Positions 6,502 to 12,303 of a DNA stretch of 12,303 nucleotides are shown piece by piece. The DNA comes from Acidimicrobiia bacterium (GTDB lineage Bacteria > Actinomycetota > Acidimicrobiia > Acidimicrobiales > Hopanoidiivorantaceae): assembly GCA_020027305.1 (NCBI GenBank), contig JAHRAM010000143.1:1-12303 (forward strand), given 5' to 3'. The notes beneath the pieces are model-generated. The model searched no databases. It was not told the DNA's origin and worked only from the letters and a program-made list of their open reading frames with translations. Each line of letters starts with the position of its first letter. Position 1 is the stretch's first letter. A program made the translations under genes and the position numbers.

Positions 6502-7341
6502 CTATATAATGTCTAACGACATATCTAGGGCTGAGCTAGATTTTGTGAGGGCACCGATTGAGATGTAGTCAACTCCTGTATCGGCATATTTTGCGATGGT
6601 GTCGATGTTTATGTCTCCAGATGCTTCAATTGGGCAGTCAGGGTTTTTTGTTCTTATTATTTCTATGGCTTGAGCTATTTGTTCTAGTGCCATATTATCT
6701 AAAAGTACAGCATCAGCATTAGCGTTTGTAGCTTCTTCAACTTGGCTGAGTGTGTCGCATTCAACTTCAACAACCAGCTTTGGATATTTAGCGCGAGCAC
6801 TAGCAACTGCATCAGCAATTCCAATATATGCCAAGTGGTTGTCTTTTATCAATATAGCATCAGCCAGACTAAAGCGATGATTAGTTCCACCACCTGCTAG
6901 CACGGCAGCTTTTTCTAGGTGCCGTAAACCTGGCGTGGTTTTTCTGGTGTCAGTAATTGTAGTTTTACCTTCAGCTTTTTTTACAAACTCTGCTGTTAGG
7001 GTAGCGATGCCAGAAAGGTGTGATAAGAAATTCAGCGCAGTTCTTTCTGCTGCCAAAATTGACTTAATCTCACCTTCTATTTCACAAATGGGTTGCTCAG
7101 GTGAAATCTCGTCGCCATCTTTGGAATGCCAGTTCAGGCTGACTGTTTCATCTAGCAGTTTAAATGCGAGGCTGGTCGGCTCAACTCCAGCAAGGATGCC
7201 TGCCTCAGATGTATTGATGTTTGCTTTGACCTGTTTGCTTTTAGGAATTAGTTGACTGCTGGCATCATTTTTTATCTTTAACCCCTCCAAATCTTCAATC
7301 AGGGCATCTTTGACTATTTTTTTCGTTTTAGCGTGAGACAT
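6502..7341 (-). CDS. nadC: Nicotinate-nucleotide pyrophosphorylase (quinolinate phosphoribosyltransferase)
   Basis: A 279-residue enzyme that converts quinolinate and PRPP to nicotinate mononucleotide in de novo NAD synthesis. Seen: AERTALNFLSHLSGIAT (98-114), DTRKTTPGLRHLEK (131-144) with the substrate-binding Arg/Lys cluster, GGGTNHRFSL (150-159), AILIKDNH (162-169), VEVE (191-194), VLLDNM (212-217), EASGDIN (229-235) and SIGALT (251-256), the α/β-barrel order of the family. The ATG overlaps the end of the folK-panC gene by 14 nt and has no Shine-Dalgarno site, so translation is probably coupled. nadA and nadB, which make quinolinate, are not in the window; in many Actinomycetota nadB lies nearby. 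Confidence 0.97.
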   Translation of the reverse strand: MSHAKTKKIVKDALIEDLEGLKIKNDASSQLIPKSKQVKANINTSEAGILAGVEPTSLAFKLLDETVSLNWHSKDGDEISPEQPICEIEGEIKSILAAERTALNFLSHLSGIATLTAEFVKKAEGKTTITDTRKTTPGLRHLEKAAVLAGGGTNHRFSLADAILIKDNHLAYIGIADAVASARAKYPKLVVEVECDTLSQVEEATNANADAVLLDNMALEQIAQAIEIIRTKNPDCPIEASGDINIDTIAKYADTGVDYISIGALTKSSSALDMSLDII

Positions 7342-8755
7342 TGTTTTCAGGGGTTTTATTTACAGAAATAGTGTTTGCTGGTATATTGTCAATCAAGCGA
7401 ACTTCACCTACTTTAGCTGCTATCAAAATTCTAACAGGGGATACAATCTCTTTGCCTATTTTCGTTACGGGCATTAGTGTATTTTCATCTCTGATTTCTA
7501 AGTATTCAATTTCGCTAGCCTTTGAAAGTGCCTGCTTCATTTCTTTTACGATTTTTTCAACATTGGTTTCGCCATTTTGAATTAAATCTTTACCAAGAAA
7601 TAGAGCTTTAGAAACCTCAAGTGCTACCTCAATATCTTTGAGTAAAATATTTCTACTTGAGATGGCAAGACCGTTTTCTTCTCTAACGGTTTTACATCTT
7701 ACAATTTCAACTGGGAAGTTTTTGGTTTGAACCAACTCTGAAACAACGAGCAATTGTTGCCAATCTTTTTCGCCAAAATAAGCTCGGCATTTTCCAACGA
7801 TTGAAAAAAGTGCACTCACAGCATGGCAAACCCCTTCAAGATGACCTGGCCGTTTTTCGCCTTCTAAAATTTCAAATAGGTGAGATTCAAACAGGGGAGC
7901 TCGAACTTCATCCATAGGATACATTTCATCATATGATGGTATAAATAAAATTAAGCTACTTTCAAAAAAGCATTCTAAGACTTCTATATCTCGGTCAAGG
8001 TCGTTTGGGTAAGTTTCTAGGTCTTTTTCTTTGTTGAACTGAAGTGGGTTTACAAAAATGGAAATCACAGTAACATCATTTTCTAAAATGCTTTGCTCAA
8101 TTAGACTTAGGTGTCCTTTGTGTAAGGCTCCCATAGTTGGAACGAAGCCTATTTTTTTGCTCTCTTCTCTAAGCCCATCGGTTAGTTTGCTTAGCTCAGC
8201 ACGGGTTTTAACAATTTGTAGTTTTGCTGGTTCTTTTAGGTTTAGCTCACCTTCAACCCAAACCCCTTCAATGTGATAGTTGCTACCAAAACTTTTTTTG
8301 TGAGGTATTTTTGCAAGCCCCTTTTTAATTTGGGTCTTTAGTTCCTTTTTCATTTTTAGGTCTAGAAGCGGTAGTATTACAAACCCTCTGTTAAACATTT
8401 CTGGGTGAGGAACACTTAGGTCTGGTTCATCTACTGTTTCACCTTCAACAAAAAGCAAGTCAAGATCTAAAGTTCTTGGCCCATCTTTGATAGTTCTCTG
8501 GCGTTCAGCTTTGTTTTCTTCTGCTTGGCAAACTTGAAGCAGTTCATGAGCTGACAAGGTGGTTTCAATTCGCACTGCCAAGTTTAGAAATTGCCCTTGG
8601 TCGAGGTAACCCATTGGGTCGGTTTCATAAAGTCGAGAAACCTGAATAGATGAAATATCTTCAACCTCTTCAAGGTTGTTTACAGCTGTTCGCAAAAATT
8701 GCTTGCGGTTGCCCAGGTTAGAGCCAAGCCCAATGTAGGCAGCTCGTTTTTTCAC
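7328..8755 (-). CDS. folK-panC: Fusion of FolK (HPPK) and PanC (pantothenate synthetase)
   Basis: A 475-residue protein with two complete enzymes in one frame. The N-terminal part (1 to about 160) is 6-hydroxymethyl-7,8-dihydropterin pyrophosphokinase of folate synthesis: YIGLGSNLGNR (7-17) and DGPRTLDLDLLF (91-102), followed by VPHPEMFNRGFVILPL. After a linker (about 130-178), the rest is pantoate-β-alanine ligase: VPTMGALHKGHLSL (205-218) with His212/His215, SIFVNPLQF (232-240), RPGHLEGV (312-319), FGEKDWQQL (337-345) and GLAISSRN (372-379). All motifs are intact in both halves. The start is GTG 8755, giving a normal FolK N-terminus. The two genes are often near neighbours in Actinomycetota, so fusion by loss of the intervening sequence is plausible. 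It overlaps nadC by 14 nt and follows folB after 76 nt. Confidence 0.95.
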   Translation of the reverse strand: MKKRAAYIGLGSNLGNRKQFLRTAVNNLEEVEDISSIQVSRLYETDPMGYLDQGQFLNLAVRIETTLSAHELLQVCQAEENKAERQRTIKDGPRTLDLDLLFVEGETVDEPDLSVPHPEMFNRGFVILPLLDLKMKKELKTQIKKGLAKIPHKKSFGSNYHIEGVWVEGELNLKEPAKLQIVKTRAELSKLTDGLREESKKIGFVPTMGALHKGHLSLIEQSILENDVTVISIFVNPLQFNKEKDLETYPNDLDRDIEVLECFFESSLILFIPSYDEMYPMDEVRAPLFESHLFEILEGEKRPGHLEGVCHAVSALFSIVGKCRAYFGEKDWQQLLVVSELVQTKNFPVEIVRCKTVREENGLAISSRNILLKDIEVALEVSKALFLGKDLIQNGETNVEKIVKEMKQALSKASEIEYLEIRDENTLMPVTKIGKEIVSPVRILIAAKVGEVRLIDNIPANTISVNKTPENNVSR

Positions 8756-8831
8756 TTTCTTGTTTTCGTTTAGTTGATTTGTCTTTAAATAAGTGCGTTT
8801 CGCCCGCTATCATTAGCCCGAGTTATTGAAG

Positions 8832-9194
8832 CTAATCTCGTGTTCGAGTAATGATTATTCCAGAATACTCAAGTGGATAAGAAACTGGAGGTTGGAGCTT
8901 TCTAAGTGCTACTTTGACTTTGGCTATTCGTTCATCGCTTAAAATAATATCTGCAATTATTTGTGCCATACGTTCAATTAGCTTGATTTTGTTGTCTTTA
9001 AAATAATTGTTTATTTCTTCAAGTACCCAGTCGTAGTCAATGGTGTCGTTTAGGTCGTCTGAGGCAGCTGCTTTTCTAGTATCAAATCGCATTTCAATGT
9101 CAACCTCAAACGGTTGGCGGCGCTCATGTTCTTCTGGCTGGCAACCACAATAAGCCATCACTTGGATTCCGTTTACTAGCAGGCGGTCTTTCAT
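8832..9194 (-). CDS. folB: Dihydroneopterin aldolase
   Basis: A 120-residue tunnelling-fold enzyme that makes 6-hydroxymethyl-7,8-dihydropterin, the substrate of the FolK domain encoded next. Seen: PEEHERRQPFEVDIEM (20-35) with the pterin-side Glu, AASDDLNDTIDYDWV (43-57), LIERMAQIIADIIL with the substrate-binding Glu (76-89) and VALRKLQPPVSYP (98-110) with the catalytic-type Lys. Length is typical. The ATG at 9194 lacks a Shine-Dalgarno site. folE and folP, which often flank folB in this phylum, are absent here, so the rest of the folate pathway must be elsewhere. Confidence 0.95.
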   Translation of the reverse strand: MKDRLLVNGIQVMAYCGCQPEEHERRQPFEVDIEMRFDTRKAAASDDLNDTIDYDWVLEEINNYFKDNKIKLIERMAQIIADIILSDERIAKVKVALRKLQPPVSYPLEYSGIIITRTRD

Positions 9195-9240
9195 TGGTGA
9201 ATAAATAAAGTTATCAAGGTGATAGAGGTGTTAAGCCTTT

Positions 9241-10182
9241 TTATTTCCTAGGTGCTGAAGCTGCCCTCTTTTTGGGTGCAACTTTTTTGGAAGCCACTTT
9301 TTTAGAGGCAGTGCGAGTTTTTGCTTTTGAACTAGGAGTATTTTGTTTCCTAGCTGGTTTTTTGGCAACTACTTTTTTTGCGTTTTTTGACGTTTTAGCA
9401 TTTGACGTCTTAGTAGTTGCCTTCTTAGCACTTGTTGACTTTGGATTTTTTGATTTATTTTTTGTCTTAGCGTTTGATACTTTAGAATTTTTTGAGTTTG
9501 TTATCTTTTTTGCTCTTCCTTCTCTTTGACTGGAACTTTTTTTGTCTTTCGTTTTTTGGGACGGTGTGGTTTTTATGAGTTTGATGTGTGAACCATTTTC
9601 TGAAATACCACTTTTTGAATTGGCAACATTATTTTTGCCATCTCCATGTTCGTCATCTCCACCCCCATCATTACTTTTTACCACACGGGCTTCTAGAGCT
9701 TCACCTACCAGACGGACAAGATGTTGCCCTTCCTCACCTAATTTTTTGCCCTGTTTGTTTTCAACATACAAAACAGCTTCTGATTCATTACGTGCTCTAT
9801 TAGTCGCCAGCATAAATCCAACTAAGACTCCAGCTACAAAATCAGTTCGGCGGTAACGGTGCATTAGTAGCTTTTGACCCTTGGCAAGTTGCACTTGAAG
9901 TAGCTCAAAGAGTTTTAGTAGTCGTTCTCCACCCACATTTTCAGTGATGGGAAAGTGTAAGGACTGAATACCACTCTTTTTATAGTTTTGTAGGTTTTGA
10001 GGCGTAGGCAAAAGTGAAATTATAAGGTCAAAATTCTCTCGCTTCACCCATGCTATTTCAACGTCTCTTCTCACCATGCGATAATTTTTCCCAAATCCTC
10101 CAATTTCTTCAGAAACAAAGAATCCCTCCACCACCTCCATAAGTTTTTGTGGTTGGATGCCCTCAGCCCATCTACGGTTCAT
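9241..10182 (-). CDS. Pseudophosphatase-like protein with histone-H1-like basic tail
   Basis: A 313-residue protein in two parts. Residues 1 to about 165 resemble a small dual-specificity/tyrosine phosphatase: FDLIISLLPTPQNLQNYKKS, GIQSLHFPITEN, then KLLMHRYRRTDFVAGVLVGF. In active enzymes this last block reads HCxxGxxR[ST]. Here His108 is followed by Arg, not Cys, the loop is about two residues shorter, and the usual Asp after FPI is replaced by Thr-Glu. Catalysis by the usual mechanism therefore looks impossible. Residues about 170-200 are Gly/Asp/Asn-rich. Residues 205-313 are a Lys/Ala/Ser/Thr tail with PKK, AKK, SKKVA and SNAKT units and no acidic residues after the first third, like histone H1 or HupB tails, suggesting nucleic-acid or ribosome binding (inference). 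It sits between hpt and folB. Function is unknown. Confidence 0.75.
   Translation of the reverse strand: MNRRWAEGIQPQKLMEVVEGFFVSEEIGGFGKNYRMVRRDVEIAWVKRENFDLIISLLPTPQNLQNYKKSGIQSLHFPITENVGGERLLKLFELLQVQLAKGQKLLMHRYRRTDFVAGVLVGFMLATNRARNESEAVLYVENKQGKKLGEEGQHLVRLVGEALEARVVKSNDGGGDDEHGDGKNNVANSKSGISENGSHIKLIKTTPSQKTKDKKSSSQREGRAKKITNSKNSKVSNAKTKNKSKNPKSTSAKKATTKTSNAKTSKNAKKVVAKKPARKQNTPSSKAKTRTASKKVASKKVAPKKRAASAPRK
9244..9570 (-). repeat. Degenerate Lys/Ala/Ser/Thr repeats encoding a basic tail
   Basis: This encodes residues 205-313 of the phosphatase-fold protein. Short units recur imperfectly, for example ASKKV followed by ASKKVAPKK near the end, and SNAKT twice about 20 residues apart. 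The DNA for the SKKVA units is a near-perfect 15-bp tandem pair (around 9281-9310). The antisense strand reads as a Phe/Leu/Ala-rich pseudo-membrane frame with no gene signals. Confidence 0.65.
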
Positions 10183-10202
10183 TACATAAAAACTCTACCC
10201 AC

Positions 10203-10238
10203 AAAAAAGGCGAAAATTTCACTAATTTTTGAAATTTT
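10203..10238 (-). terminator. AT-rich hairpin and U-run between hpt and the phosphatase-like gene
   Basis: A 9-bp inverted repeat, AAAATTTCA (10213-10221) and TGAAATTTT (10230-10238), has an 8-nt loop and is followed on the minus strand by CGCC and six T (10203-10208). The stem has only two G-C pairs, so it would be weak. It may attenuate read-through from hpt or be a chance feature of AT-rich DNA. Confidence 0.25.
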
Positions 10239-10261
10239 ATTAAAACAGGAAAAAATCTAGC

Positions 10262-10807
10262 TCAATTTTGAATATATTCGTGGATACTAGATAGTTGTCG
10301 ATATTGCTGTTTGGCGTCTAAGCCATACCCAATTACAAAAACTTCATCTTTCATTTCAAATCCATAATAATTGGGGAGTTTTTCATTCTTCCTTGACAGC
10401 AGAAGAGCACATGTAGCGAAGCTTTTTGGATTGCGTGCCTCTAGCATTCTACAGAGATAATCAAAAGTTAGCCCGCTGTCTATGATGTCTTCTACTAGTA
10501 TGACGTCTCTGCCAGCAATGTCGTTGTCTAGGTCTTTTATTATTTGGACTGTTCCTGAGGTTGTAGTGGACTTTCCATAAGAAGAAACTCCGATGAAGTC
10601 AAACTCAAGTGGAATCTCAATGGCCCGTGCCAAGTCAGCAAGGAAAACAAATGCACCGTTTAACACTCCAATGATTAGAGGGTTTTTATCGGCGTAATCC
10701 TTGGTTATTTGGTCGCCTAGTTCTTTTACACGGGTGGCGATTTCATCTTTGGAGTATAAGATTTTACCAACGTGTGTGTTGATTTTGTCATTTCTATCTT
10801 TGCCCAT
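10262..10807 (-). CDS. hpt: Hypoxanthine phosphoribosyltransferase
   Basis: A 181-residue purine-salvage enzyme that converts hypoxanthine or guanine with PRPP to IMP or GMP. Seen: IIGVLNGAFVFLADLAR (45-61), the SSYGKSTTTSG flexible loop (75-85), the PRPP-binding motif VILVEDIIDSGLTF (102-115) and the C-terminal FVIGYGLDAKQQYRQL (157-172). Length and order match bacterial Hpt. It follows tilS by 62 nt, the classic tilS-hpt pairing. The usual next gene in Actinomycetota and Firmicutes, ftsH, is replaced by the phosphatase-fold gene. The ATG at 10807 is preceded by CTATAAAAAA and has no Shine-Dalgarno site. Confidence 0.97.
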   Translation of the reverse strand: MGKDRNDKINTHVGKILYSKDEIATRVKELGDQITKDYADKNPLIIGVLNGAFVFLADLARAIEIPLEFDFIGVSSYGKSTTTSGTVQIIKDLDNDIAGRDVILVEDIIDSGLTFDYLCRMLEARNPKSFATCALLLSRKNEKLPNYYGFEMKDEVFVIGYGLDAKQQYRQLSSIHEYIQN

Positions 10808-10869
10808 TTTTTTATAGCTTTTTAGTGGCTTTAATTTGATTTTATTTGTTTTGCTGTTGGAATTATTGC

Positions 10870-11880
10870 TTATTTGCCATCTGACGTTGGCTGCTTTTTT
10901 AGCGGTTCTAGCTTTAGTTTCATGGAATTTCTAGAGACTCGATATCCGCCTGGAATTTCAGTTGCTAGGATTTTGCCATTTGCTACAGAAAGCACACGGT
11001 TGATAGCTGCTTCATCTGGTGGGCTGGTTTTAGACAACCATTTTTTAATAGCCCATTTCGCTAAGTATGGGTCTAGTTCTTTCATGGCTTTGGCATCTGT
11101 AGGGTCAATATTTTCAGTTAGAGTATCTAGCAATTCAGAATTTTGCCTAAAGATGTCTGCGCTCCGACATAAAATGGGAACTACATCTCGCTTGGCAATT
11201 TCATTCAGTAGGGGAATGACTTCGTTTCTCACTCGGTTGCGTCTGAAGTTTGGGTTTTTGTTCATTGGGTCGGTGAGATAGCTGATACCTGCTAACTCAC
11301 AGATTTTTTCAGTGTCTGTGCGTCTTAGTGAAAGCATAGGTCGTCGTGCATCTTTTTTCATCCCTGCTAGTCCTTTTGTTCCTGACCCCCATAATAAATT
11401 TAAAAGAATTGTTTCTGCTTGGTCGTCTGCTGTATGCCCCAACAGAACGTCTTTGGCGGCTGTTGCTAAGGCCAAATGTCTAGCTTCTCTAGCGTTGGCT
11501 TCTAGGTTTGAGCTAGGGTTCCTTTCACGTCTAACTTCTGCTTTCAAACATTGATACTCGGCATCTAAGTTTTTTGCCAAGTTGCTGACGGTTTTAGCAT
11601 CTTCTTTTGAATCTTGTCTGAGCCCGTGGTCTACATATAGCAGTTGAAGGTTTAGATTGTTTTGGCGAGATACAATAGATGTCAAGATAGCAAGAGCAGT
11701 TGAGTCAGCACCCCCTGAAACCGCGCAGCTTATAGTTAGTTTGTTGTTTGGTGTTGGTGTATCTGGTGTTATAGAGTTCTCGGCGCGATTTTTGAAATTA
11801 GCATTTTTAATTTCATCAATGCCTTGAAAGTTGCACTTTTTTAGGTAGGGTTCAAAGTCTTTAGCTTGTAGCTCCAGCAT
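10870..11880 (-). CDS. tilS: tRNA(Ile)-lysidine synthase
   Basis: Modifies C34 of tRNA-Ile(CAU) to lysidine so that it reads AUA and is charged with Ile; an ATP-dependent PP-loop enzyme. Counting from the start used here (336 residues): PP-loop SGGADST (55-61), YVDHGLR (82-88), EANAREARHLAL (127-138), LLGHTADDQAETILLNLLWG (146-165) and FRRNRVRNEVIPLL (212-225). Only a short C-terminal domain follows, as in the compact actinobacterial forms. The ATG at 11880 was preferred over a TTG at 11952, which would add 24 mostly basic residues and overlap the upstream gene by 92 nt. The chosen start overlaps it by 20 nt. The upstream GAAGGGG is 13 nt from the ATG, longer than ideal. Confidence 0.94.
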   Translation of the reverse strand: MLELQAKDFEPYLKKCNFQGIDEIKNANFKNRAENSITPDTPTPNNKLTISCAVSGGADSTALAILTSIVSRQNNLNLQLLYVDHGLRQDSKEDAKTVSNLAKNLDAEYQCLKAEVRRERNPSSNLEANAREARHLALATAAKDVLLGHTADDQAETILLNLLWGSGTKGLAGMKKDARRPMLSLRRTDTEKICELAGISYLTDPMNKNPNFRRNRVRNEVIPLLNEIAKRDVVPILCRSADIFRQNSELLDTLTENIDPTDAKAMKELDPYLAKWAIKKWLSKTSPPDEAAINRVLSVANGKILATEIPGGYRVSRNSMKLKLEPLKKQPTSDGK

Positions 11881-12303
11881 GTTCTTTTTTGTGCCCCTTC
11901 TCAGTTTCTTCCCCCTTTTCTTTCTTACTCTCAATATTTTCGATACGTTCAATCCAAAGACTGGGATTGTTAATCTCTTCCATAGATGGAAGGTTTTGAG
12001 GTTGCTCCCATGCTTGGTTCAAGAGAGTGTCTCCGCCTTTTAGCTGTAGTTCCTTAACAAAATTTTCGCCAGCTTCATATTGTCTGAGCTTGGTGTCAAT
12101 ACCAAGTAGCTTTTGGAACACATTGATATTTTTTCGCCTGTTTCGAATTACTCGGTGAAATCGCTCAAGTTCTTTTATTTGGTTTTCGGCAGCTTTATCC
12201 ATCATTACCTCGCCGTGCCCTTCTAGCAGGCTCATCATTCCACCCATTGTTTCATAAATTTCAATTTGTTCATCGTTGCCGATTAGATAGGGGAGGCTGT
12301 TGT
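11861..12303 (-). CDS. C-terminal part of a zincin_2 (DUF2342) family putative metalloprotease, 5' end outside window
   Basis: About 146 C-terminal residues are visible and the frame stays open to the right edge, so the real start lies beyond the window. The segment MMSLLEGHGEVMMD matches the conserved block that follows the zinc site in the actinobacterial zincin_2 family. FQKLLGIDTKLRQYEAGENFV and the closing AWEQPQNLPSMEEINNPSLW followed by IERIE match the end of the same family. The HExxH zinc motif itself must be upstream and is not seen. A 20-residue Lys/Glu-rich tail (ESKKEKGEETEKGHKKEH) follows the domain and overlaps tilS. In Actinomycetota these genes are commonly found just upstream of tilS, which supports the call. 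The substrate is unknown. Confidence 0.8.
   Translation of the reverse strand, partial: NSLPYLIGNDEQIEIYETMGGMMSLLEGHGEVMMDKAAENQIKELERFHRVIRNRRKNINVFQKLLGIDTKLRQYEAGENFVKELQLKGGDTLLNQAWEQPQNLPSMEEINNPSLWIERIENIESKKEKGEETEKGHKKEHAGATS

Noticed and set aside
6935..7255. A 106-codon plus-strand frame opposite nadC
   Set aside because: nadC carries every motif of its family on the other strand; the shadow has none.
9272..9529. Plus-strand frame encoding a Phe/Leu/Ala-rich, apparently membrane-spanning peptide
   Set aside because: It is the mirror of Lys/Ala-rich codons in the basic tail on the other strand (AAA/AAG read as TTT/CTT); no start signals or family resemblance.
9244..9570. The repetitive basic tail as a separate small gene or a CRISPR-like repeat array
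   Set aside because: It is continuous in frame with the phosphatase-fold domain, and the repeats are short, degenerate and protein-level, without regular spacers.
9841..9861. Frameshift as the cause of the missing phosphatase cysteine
   Set aside because: The frame is uninterrupted on both sides and resembles the family before and after the loop, and neither neighbouring frame restores HCx5R; an in-frame loss is simpler. Only reads or orthologues can settle it.
11881..11952. TTG at 11952 as the tilS start, adding 24 basic residues
   Set aside because: It would overlap the upstream coding region by 92 nt and push the PP-loop unusually far from the N-terminus; ATG 11880 gives normal family geometry.

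Overview
The window looks like a chromosomal core region of an Actinomycetota bacterium that is clearly more AT-rich than most of that phylum. The evidence is a zincin_2-type metalloprotease tail directly upstream of tilS and hpt, followed on the same strand by folB, folK/panC, nadC, coaX and lysS, which is the usual actinobacterial neighbourhood for these genes. AT-richness, sparse Shine-Dalgarno sites, a ketosteroid-dehydrogenase-like flavoprotein and compact spacing would fit a free-living aquatic lineage such as Acidimicrobiia. That placement is inference and was not tested by any search.

Layout, left to right. Positions 1-1643 (minus) hold an almost complete FAD-dependent ketosteroid-Δ1-dehydrogenase-like enzyme that runs off the left edge. 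It diverges from a long-chain polyprenyl diphosphate synthase at 1872-2903 (plus). Converging on that gene is a small minus-strand toxin-antitoxin-like block at 2920-3932: two tandem, diverged HicB-like genes and one HicA-like gene, with a readable promoter and a flanking inverted repeat. From 4119 to the right edge every gene is on the minus strand. In transcription order they are: zincin_2 metalloprotease (partial), tilS, hpt, a phosphatase-fold protein with a very basic tail, folB, a folK-panC fusion, nadC, coaX and lysS.

The long minus-strand series combines tRNA maturation and charging (TilS, LysS), purine salvage (Hpt), folate biosynthesis (FolB, FolK), pantothenate/CoA biosynthesis (PanC, CoaX) and NAD biosynthesis (NadC). 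Several junctions overlap: zincin/tilS by 20 nt, panC/nadC by 14 nt, and coaX/lysS by a 4-nt GTGA. This suggests cotranscription and translational coupling, at least in parts. ftsH, folE, folP and panD, often found in this neighbourhood in other Actinomycetota, are absent from the window.

The most unusual items are: (i) the protein between hpt and folB, a dual-specificity-phosphatase fold that has lost its catalytic cysteine and probable general acid and carries a roughly 110-residue histone-H1-like tail; (ii) the HicB-HicB-HicA arrangement with long, non-canonical HicB C-termini; and (iii) the FolK-PanC fusion linking folate and pantothenate synthesis. No rRNA, tRNA, CRISPR array, insertion sequence or attachment site was seen. 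No gene-free stretch exceeds 300 bases; the longest are 1644-1871 and 3933-4118, and both hold probable promoters.
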